Part shown: positions 58,668 through 64,000 of the stretch, piece by piece
Numbering within the stretch: the stretch's first letter is position 1
Layout: each line of letters starts with the position of its first letter
NCBI RefSeq assembly: GCF_000730245.1
Contig: NZ_CP004403.1
Span: forward strand, 992,001-1,056,000
Direction of reading: 5' to 3'
Length of the DNA stretch: 64,000 nucleotides
Source: an endosymbiont of Acanthamoeba sp. UWC8
Lineage (GTDB): Bacteria; Pseudomonadota; Alphaproteobacteria; Rickettsiales; Midichloriaceae
Notes under the pieces: model-generated
Told to the model about the DNA's origin: nothing
Database searches by the model: none
The model's input: only the letters and a program-made list of their open reading frames with translations
Position numbers and translations under genes: made by a program

Positions 58668-60006
58668 TTACTTTCTATCTGAAAGCGAAAGAAATTCCCT
58701 GTAACTTTCTCCGATATAAAGCTGTCTCGGACGACCGTATTTTTTGTTGTGGGTCTTCAATCATTTCTTTCCATTGAGCTATCCAGCCGGCCGTTCTTGC
58801 GACCGCAAACATTACCGTGAACATAGGAGTCGGAATCCCGAGCGCTCTATAAATAATACCCGAATAGAAATCAACGTTAGGATAGAGCTTTTTCTCGATA
58901 AAGTATTCATCTTGTAGAGCAATCTTTTCCAATTCAATTGCAATCTGAAGTAGCGGATCATTTTTAATATGCAATTCATTCAATACTTCCTGGCAGGTTT
59001 TTTTAAGCACAGAGGCGCGAGGATCATAATTTTTATATACCCTATGCCCAAAGCCCATAAGCCTAAACGGATCATTTTTATCTTTAGCACGCTCAACGAA
59101 TTGCGGCACTCTATCAGGGCTCCCTATCTCTTCAAGCATTCTAAGCACGGCCTCATTTGCACCGCCGTGTGCAGGCCCCCAAAGAGAAGCAATACCAGCA
59201 CCGATCACCGCAAAAGGATTAGCGCCCGAAGATCCGGCAAGCCTTACAGTTGAAGTTGATGCATTTTGTTCATGATCGGCATGCAAAATAAATATCTTTT
59301 CAATAGCTTTAGCAAATACCGGATTAATCTTATATTCTTCAGTCGGTACGGCAAACATCATTTTAAGGAAGTTTTCACCGTAACTTAAGCTGTTATCCGG
59401 ATAAACAAACGGTTGACCGACAGAATATTTATAAGTCATTGCAGCAAGAGTCGGTACTTTTGCAATTAATTTTAAAGCAGCATTCTCTCTCTGTACGCTA
59501 TCTTTAATATCAAGTGTATCATGATAAAATGCCGATAAAGAACTAACCGCTCCAACCATAACAGCCATTGGATGAGATCTTCTCGGATATCCTCTAAATA
59601 AAAACTGAAGCTGTTCATGCACAAGTGTGTGTTGTTTTATATTTTTAACAAATACCTCCTTTTCAGAAGAACTCGGCAGCTCACCATGCAACAATAAATA
59701 GCAAACTTCCAGAAAATCACTTTTTTCCGCCAGATCTGCAATATCATAGCCTCTATGTCTTAAAATCCCTTCTTCTCCGTCAATGAAAGTCATTGCAGAG
59801 TGACAAGAAGCAGTAGACATAAAGCCGGGATCATAAGTAAACAACCCGGTTTCCTGATATAATTTTGTAACATCCATAACTGCAGGACCTTCATTTCCCT
59901 CTATTATAGGCAGCTCTATCTCCTTATTTAAAGATGGTATAACCAACTTTGCAACTTTCTTATCTTGAGCCTTTGCACTTAAAGATTCCACCATATTTAA
60001 ACCCAT
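58668..60006 (-). CDS. gltA: Citrate synthase, C-terminus frameshifted (+1)
   Basis: Condenses oxaloacetate and acetyl-CoA in the TCA cycle. The start at 60006 ([12 protein letters not shown]) has ggggaa eight bases upstream. Catalytic features are intact: [39 protein letters not shown] and [14 protein letters not shown]. The reading frame ends at 58675 with a non-homologous tail after DPQQK. Removing one T from the plus-strand T6 run at 58740-58745 restores [20 protein letters not shown] + DRK and a stop at 58668, giving 445 residues. The GRPRQLY segment is conserved in citrate synthases, so the frame as given is wrong or slips. Confidence 0.93.
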
Positions 60007-60246
60007 AAAATAATTCCCCATTAGTATTATAATATATTGCGATGCAACAAGTTGCAAGTATTTTAAAAATATTAGTAATATATTACTATTCCAAGCAGTT
60101 ATTAATTATACTTGTTACAAAATTATTAAATAAAGCAAAATTTAAAAATATTCAACCTTAAGCTGAATCCCAAACCGCTCTAATTAAAAAATTACCCTTG
60201 CAGGAAAAATTTACTTAACTATGCTCTCATAAAAATATTTTTAGTT

Positions 60247-60522
60247 ATGCAGAATATAGAAACGAAACGTAAACAGCTATTATATAGAAGCACCCATAGA
60301 GGCTGCAAAGAAACCGATATTTTAATCGGAGAGTTTGCCGAAAAGTATATACCTTCTTTTTCCCTGCAGGAACTACTGGATTATGAGCGCGTTCTTGAAA
60401 TAGATGATGTAATTTTATATGACTTAATTTGCGAAAAAATAAGTCCGGAAGACAGCCTTGTAGACTCTAAAATTATAAAGCTTATTATTAATTTTAATAG
60501 AATAAGAATAAATGCCGCCTAA
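60247..60522 (+). CDS. sdhE: FAD assembly factor SdhE
   Basis: Helps attach FAD covalently to SdhA of succinate dehydrogenase. 91 residues with the family motif YRSTHRGCKETDILIGEFAE (RG-x-x-E near residue 19) and the helical tail FSLQELLDYERVLEIDD. It overlaps lpxB by 11 bases, so translation is coupled though the functions differ. Confidence 0.9.
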   Translation: MQNIETKRKQLLYRSTHRGCKETDILIGEFAEKYIPSFSLQELLDYERVLEIDDVILYDLICEKISPEDSLVDSKIIKLIINFNRIRINAA

Positions 60523-61660
60523 GATTTTTATTATTGCCGGGGAACCTTCCGGGGATTTGATCGGAGCAAACTTAATTAAGTCCTTAAAGCTTTTGCTGCC
60601 TAATTGCAGTATTTATGGTGTAGGCGGTAGTAAAATGATTTCTCAAGGGCTAAATAGCATATTTGATATAGAAGAAATTTCTATTATGGGTTATATTGAG
60701 GTACTTCCTAAAATATTTAAAATTAAGAAGCTTCTAACTAAAACTTATCAGGAAATTATAAAAATAAATCCTGATGTAATTATCACCATTGATTCGCCCG
60801 GCTTCAATTTAAGGTTAATTAAACGTTTAAGAAAATATTTCGGAAATAAAATTAAAATTGTTAATTATGTTGCACCGAGTGTTTGGGCATATAAACCTAA
60901 ACGTATATATAGAGTTAAAGCATTATATGATCATCAACTTTTAATTTTGCCGATTGAAAAGCCTTATTTTGATACGATCGGGTTCCCTTCAACTTTTGTC
61001 GGGCATCCAATCCTTGAAGAACCTTTAGTACAAAGTTTATCCAAAGAAGAAACTTATACTAAATATAATGTTCCCTTAAAAAATAAGCTACTAACTATAA
61101 TGCCCGGTAGCAGAAAAGGTGAATTGAAGAAACATATACCTATCTTTATTGAGGCGCTAAAAAACATTAAGAATAAACAACCGAATATTACTCTTTTTAT
61201 CCCTACTCTTCCTCACCTGGAAGAGATTTTAAAAAAAGAATTTGGTCAGTTTTCTCCCCTTATTTCTTCGGATAGTAAAACTAAAGATGAGTTATTATTT
61301 GCAAGCGATGTAGCATTAGTTAAATCCGGAACTTCTTCGCTTGAATTGATGCGTTATAACTTACCTATGATTGTAGCTTATAAGGTATCCGGCTTAACTG
61401 CATTTATTTTAAAATTCTTTATTACCACAAAGTACTTTGCTCTTCCGAATATTATTTTACAGGAGGAAGTAGTCCCCGAATTAATACAGGATAAATGTAC
61501 CGCTGAAAATATTAGTAAGGCACTATACGTGCTATTAAACAATAAAGAGAAGCAAGATTATCAAAAAGAAAAGTTCAATCTTGCTTTAAATATGTTTAAT
61601 GTCAAAAGTGGTGAAAAACCCGGTATGCTTGCAGCTAAAAAGATTGCTGAGCTACTGTAA
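60512..61660 (+). CDS. lpxB: Lipid-A-disaccharide synthase
   Basis: Glycosyltransferase joining UDP-diacylglucosamine and lipid X. 382 residues starting KIFIIAGEPSGDLIGANLIK, with VGGSKM, IDSPGFNLRL, APSVWAYKPKR, MPGSRKGELKKHIPIF and KSGTSSLELM, all LpxB hallmarks. Presence shows that the organism makes lipid A, unlike Anaplasmataceae. Its 3' end overlaps the convergent Ppx-like gene by 26 bases. Confidence 0.97.
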   Translation: MPPKIFIIAGEPSGDLIGANLIKSLKLLLPNCSIYGVGGSKMISQGLNSIFDIEEISIMGYIEVLPKIFKIKKLLTKTYQEIIKINPDVIITIDSPGFNLRLIKRLRKYFGNKIKIVNYVAPSVWAYKPKRIYRVKALYDHQLLILPIEKPYFDTIGFPSTFVGHPILEEPLVQSLSKEETYTKYNVPLKNKLLTIMPGSRKGELKKHIPIFIEALKNIKNKQPNITLFIPTLPHLEEILKKEFGQFSPLISSDSKTKDELLFASDVALVKSGTSSLELMRYNLPMIVAYKVSGLTAFILKFFITTKYFALPNIILQEEVVPELIQDKCTAENISKALYVLLNNKEKQDYQKEKFNLALNMFNVKSGEKPGMLAAKKIAELL

Positions 61661-62729
61661 CTTCACCATGCCAAAAACTTTGGTCTAGAACCAGGTGATC
61701 AGTTAAGGTTGACTCTATAATTTCAAGCTTATTAATACCTGCACCATCCATGACTCCATAGACTAAGATTAATGCTTGTTGAATTAGCGGAGCAAAATGA
61801 TCTGGTAGCTTAGGATATTTCTTCTGAGCCTCACTAACCGTCATTCCGGCAAATTCATATATTAAATCCTTGATTTCTTCTTTACTGATCGGATTAGTAA
61901 GATCGAGCTCATATTTAATGCCCATATACATTATTCTGCCTATACCTACTATTTTTGCGGTTTTAAGCTTCTCAACAATCAATCTATCTTTTTGAATATC
62001 TTTACCTAATTCATGCGAAGTATATTCTAAAATTTCTTTTAATTCATTTTTGTTAAAGAAACCTTCTTTAGTTAAATTAATTCCTTTTAAGGAGAAATCT
62101 TCTTTTAACTGGTGAACAAAATTAAATAAGCCCCATGGTCCTTCATATGTATGGATTTCATCATGTTCGTCTTGCACCGAGAGCTGAAAGCTACCGCCTC
62201 CGATATCCCAAATAAGTAACTTATCAGGATCAACTCCTTTTAGATACGGATCACTTAGAGCTGTTTTGAACCCTAATTCTCCTTCTTCTTTTTGAGAAAT
62301 TAAGTTTATGTGTATATCATGCAGTTTAAAAGTGTTAAGTAATTCGCTTGAATTTTTTGCGTTTCTTGCCCAAGCGGTTGCAACTCCTTTGCATTTATGC
62401 TCACCGCAATCAATCCCGTATTCCTGTTCAATAGCTTTTAATGCACTTAACCCGCTTGTCAAACACTCTTCGGTTATTGAGCTTTTGTCAATTGAACTTG
62501 ATATACATTGCTGGTACCGTACAGCCTTATTTACCTCACCTAAATTTTTAATTAATTTGTTTTGACAGATATCTACTAGATATCCTTTAGATTTAGTTGA
62601 CCCTGACCCTATGTCAAATACATATCTTTTTTCTAAACAATTTTGATTTTCATCTTGATTTGCATTTTGATCTGCTAATGTTTGTGTAGAAAGAGAAAGA
62701 ATAAACAAAAAGTTAAAAGCTATTCTCAT
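61635..62729 (-). CDS. Exported Ppx/GppA-like (ASKHA) phosphatase
   Basis: 364 residues from ATG 62729 (aggga upstream), which gives the signal peptide MRIAFNFLFILSLSTQTLA. An upstream in-frame start at 62792 would hide it. Phosphate-binding motifs are VFDIGSGSTKSKGY (residues about 37-50) and LLIWDIGGGSFQLSV (about 170-184), as in exopolyphosphatase/GppA and, more distantly, apyrases. Six Cys sit in the N-terminal half, consistent with disulfides outside the cytoplasm. Classical Ppx and GppA are cytoplasmic, so an exported form hints at a periplasmic or extracellular nucleotide or polyphosphate role. Confidence 0.75.
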   Translation of the reverse strand: MRIAFNFLFILSLSTQTLADQNANQDENQNCLEKRYVFDIGSGSTKSKGYLVDICQNKLIKNLGEVNKAVRYQQCISSSIDKSSITEECLTSGLSALKAIEQEYGIDCGEHKCKGVATAWARNAKNSSELLNTFKLHDIHINLISQKEEGELGFKTALSDPYLKGVDPDKLLIWDIGGGSFQLSVQDEHDEIHTYEGPWGLFNFVHQLKEDFSLKGINLTKEGFFNKNELKEILEYTSHELGKDIQKDRLIVEKLKTAKIVGIGRIMYMGIKYELDLTNPISKEEIKDLIYEFAGMTVSEAQKKYPKLPDHFAPLIQQALILVYGVMDGAGINKLEIIESTLTDHLVLDQSFWHGEVTVAQQSF

Positions 62730-62881
62730 GATTTCCCTGTAAAAAGTTCGCCCCATTCTATAAAGATAATCATAAAAGTCAACCGTAGTCACCTATAATT
62801 TTACATGCATCCTAAATTAGTTAGCATAAGATGTGAAGAGCAGGTAACAATATATACTTATACCGATGAAATACAATTTAA

Positions 62882-62930
62882 TTTAGTTAAAACCCCCATA
62901 AACCTTAAGCTTCGGAGGTTTTAAACTAAA
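62882..62930 (-). terminator. Terminator of recA
   Basis: A long imperfect stem on the minus strand (tttagtttaaaacctcc with gggggttttaactaaa) starts about 9 bases after the recA stop and is followed by ttaaattg. Confidence 0.7.
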
Positions 62931-62938
62931 TTATAATA

Positions 62939-63997
62939 TTAAAAAACAGATGGCGCTTCATCCGTTGCTCCTTCTTCAGATGATAAATTATTACCGACTT
63001 CATCAGAGATTATAGAGGCCACGTTACTATTGGTTCTGATTTGCATTTCAATTTCGGTGGCTATTGAGGGATTATCTTTTAAATACTTTTTAGCATTCTC
63101 ACGACCTTGGCCGATTTTCTGCCCCTTATAAGCATACCATGATCCGGACTTTTCAATAATATCAGCTTTAGTAGCTAAATCTATTATTTCTCCTGTCTTA
63201 GAGATACCTTCACCATACATAATATCAAACTCAACAGTCTTAAACGGAGGCGCAACCTTATTTTTTACCACCTTAACCCTGGTTTGGTTACCGATTACAT
63301 CATCTTTTTCTTTTAAAGCACCTATCTTCCTAATATCAATTCTTACTGAAGCATAAAACTTTAAAGCATTCCCGCCAGTTGTTGTTTCCGGGTTACCGAA
63401 CATAACGCCGATTTTTGATCTGATTTGGTTAATAAACACTAAAATACAGTTTGACCTTGCGACACTTGCGGTAATTTTCCTTAAAGCTTGGCTCATAAGC
63501 CTCGCCTGTAAGCCCATATGGCTATCTCCCATCTCACCTTCAATCTCAGCCTTCGGCACTAGTGCAGCCACACTATCAATAACAATTACATCTAATGCTC
63601 CTGACCTAATTAATGTATCTGCAATTTCTAAAGCTTGCTCGCCGGTATCAGGTTGCGAGATGATAAGTTCATTGATATCTACTCCGAGTTTTCTAGCATA
63701 CACCGGATCAAGCGCATGTTCCGCATCTATAAATGCACAAGCACCGCCTGCTTTTTGCGCCTCAGCTACAACATGCAAAGTAAGCGTAGTTTTACCTGAG
63801 CTTTCAGGCCCAAATATTTCAATAATCCTTCCTCTCGGAAGCCCGCCTATTCCAAGTGCAATATCAAGGCCTAACGAACCGGTTGAAACTGCTTCAACAT
63901 CCACGGTTTTTTTATTTCCGAGTTTCATCACCGAACCTTTGCCGAAGGATTTTTCTATTTGGCTTAATGCTACTTCTAACGCTTTTTGCTTATCCAT
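62939..63997 (-). CDS. recA: Recombinase RecA
   Basis: DNA strand-exchange protein for homologous recombination and repair. 352 residues with the N-terminal [18 protein letters not shown], Walker [14 protein letters not shown] (residues about 64-76), Walker [21 protein letters not shown], loop L1 [19 protein letters not shown] and loop L2 [19 protein letters not shown]. The start codon lies three bases from the right window edge, so its promoter and ribosome-binding site are outside. Complete otherwise. Confidence 0.98.
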   Translation of the reverse strand: MDKQKALEVALSQIEKSFGKGSVMKLGNKKTVDVEAVSTGSLGLDIALGIGGLPRGRIIEIFGPESSGKTTLTLHVVAEAQKAGGACAFIDAEHALDPVYARKLGVDINELIISQPDTGEQALEIADTLIRSGALDVIVIDSVAALVPKAEIEGEMGDSHMGLQARLMSQALRKITASVARSNCILVFINQIRSKIGVMFGNPETTTGGNALKFYASVRIDIRKIGALKEKDDVIGNQTRVKVVKNKVAPPFKTVEFDIMYGEGISKTGEIIDLATKADIIEKSGSWYAYKGQKIGQGRENAKKYLKDNPSIATEIEMQIRTNSNVASIISDEVGNNLSSEEGATDEAPSVF

Positions 63998-64000
63998 AAT

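Overview
The window reads as part of the chromosome of an AT-rich, obligately intracellular alphaproteobacterium of the order Rickettsiales, most likely a Midichloriaceae-type amoeba or protist symbiont close to Candidatus Jidaibacter. The evidence is the mix of a VirD4 type IV coupling protein, ankyrin-repeat proteins, scattered housekeeping genes with rickettsial architecture, flagellar genes (absent from Rickettsia itself but known from Midichloriaceae), cytochrome bd and lipid A genes. The assignment is inference from gene content; no database was searched.

Layout. 1-2.8 kb: end of a type IV secretion locus (virD4) and an RTX-like protein. 2.8-5.2 kb: cydAB on the minus strand. 5.4-8.3 kb: PagL-like enzyme, lipoprotein, HU, MazG-like protein and an IS3-family remnant. 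8.6-11 kb: HAD phosphatase and ABC exporter. 11.3-13.9 kb: ppa, trhO, CorC/HlyC-type protein. 13.9-15.1 kb: an ankyrin protein with an F-box-like segment and a C-terminal CaaX box. 15.3-24.9 kb: a long plus-strand run with ispG, a cyclophilin, valS, xseA and flgF-flgG-flgA-flgH. 25.1-29.0 kb: dnaG-rpoD. 29.4-31.6 kb: a large protein built of two tandem-repeat families. 31.9-33.9 kb: groESL with a sigma-32-like promoter. 34-36 kb: pseudopilin, tRNA-Leu, rplU-rpmA, tRNA-Ile. 36.4-38.9 kb: fliE, flgC, flgB and a transaldolase. 39-42.9 kb: two tandem paralogues joining a possible permuted papain-like domain to ankyrin repeats. 43-64 kb: ileS, fabH-plsX-rpmF, an LplT-Aas-type fusion, GNAT, DUF2339 protein, an outer-membrane barrel, gltA, sdhE-lpxB, an exported Ppx/GppA-like protein and recA.

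Functionally the window combines central information processing (dnaG, rpoD, recA, valS, ileS, ribosomal proteins), envelope lipid metabolism (plsX, fabH, Aas fusion, lpxB, PagL-like), micro-oxic respiration (cydAB, gltA, sdhE), two flagellar basal-body clusters and a set of candidate host-directed proteins that could be substrates of the VirD4-containing system.

Two things stand out. First, the ankyrin/F-box/CaaX protein has the same three-part design as the Legionella AnkB effector. Second, six single-base +1 frameshifts interrupt otherwise intact genes (ppa, dnaG twice, rpoD, gltA and an ankyrin gene), five of them in A/T homopolymers and all in the same direction. This looks like systematic homopolymer overcalling in the assembly, although transcriptional slippage at the A8/T8 tracts is a real alternative. 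Also notable are Sec-type signal sequences on the rod proteins FlgB and FlgC, and a dispersed repeat of about 147 bp with a compensatory base-pair change in its hairpin.
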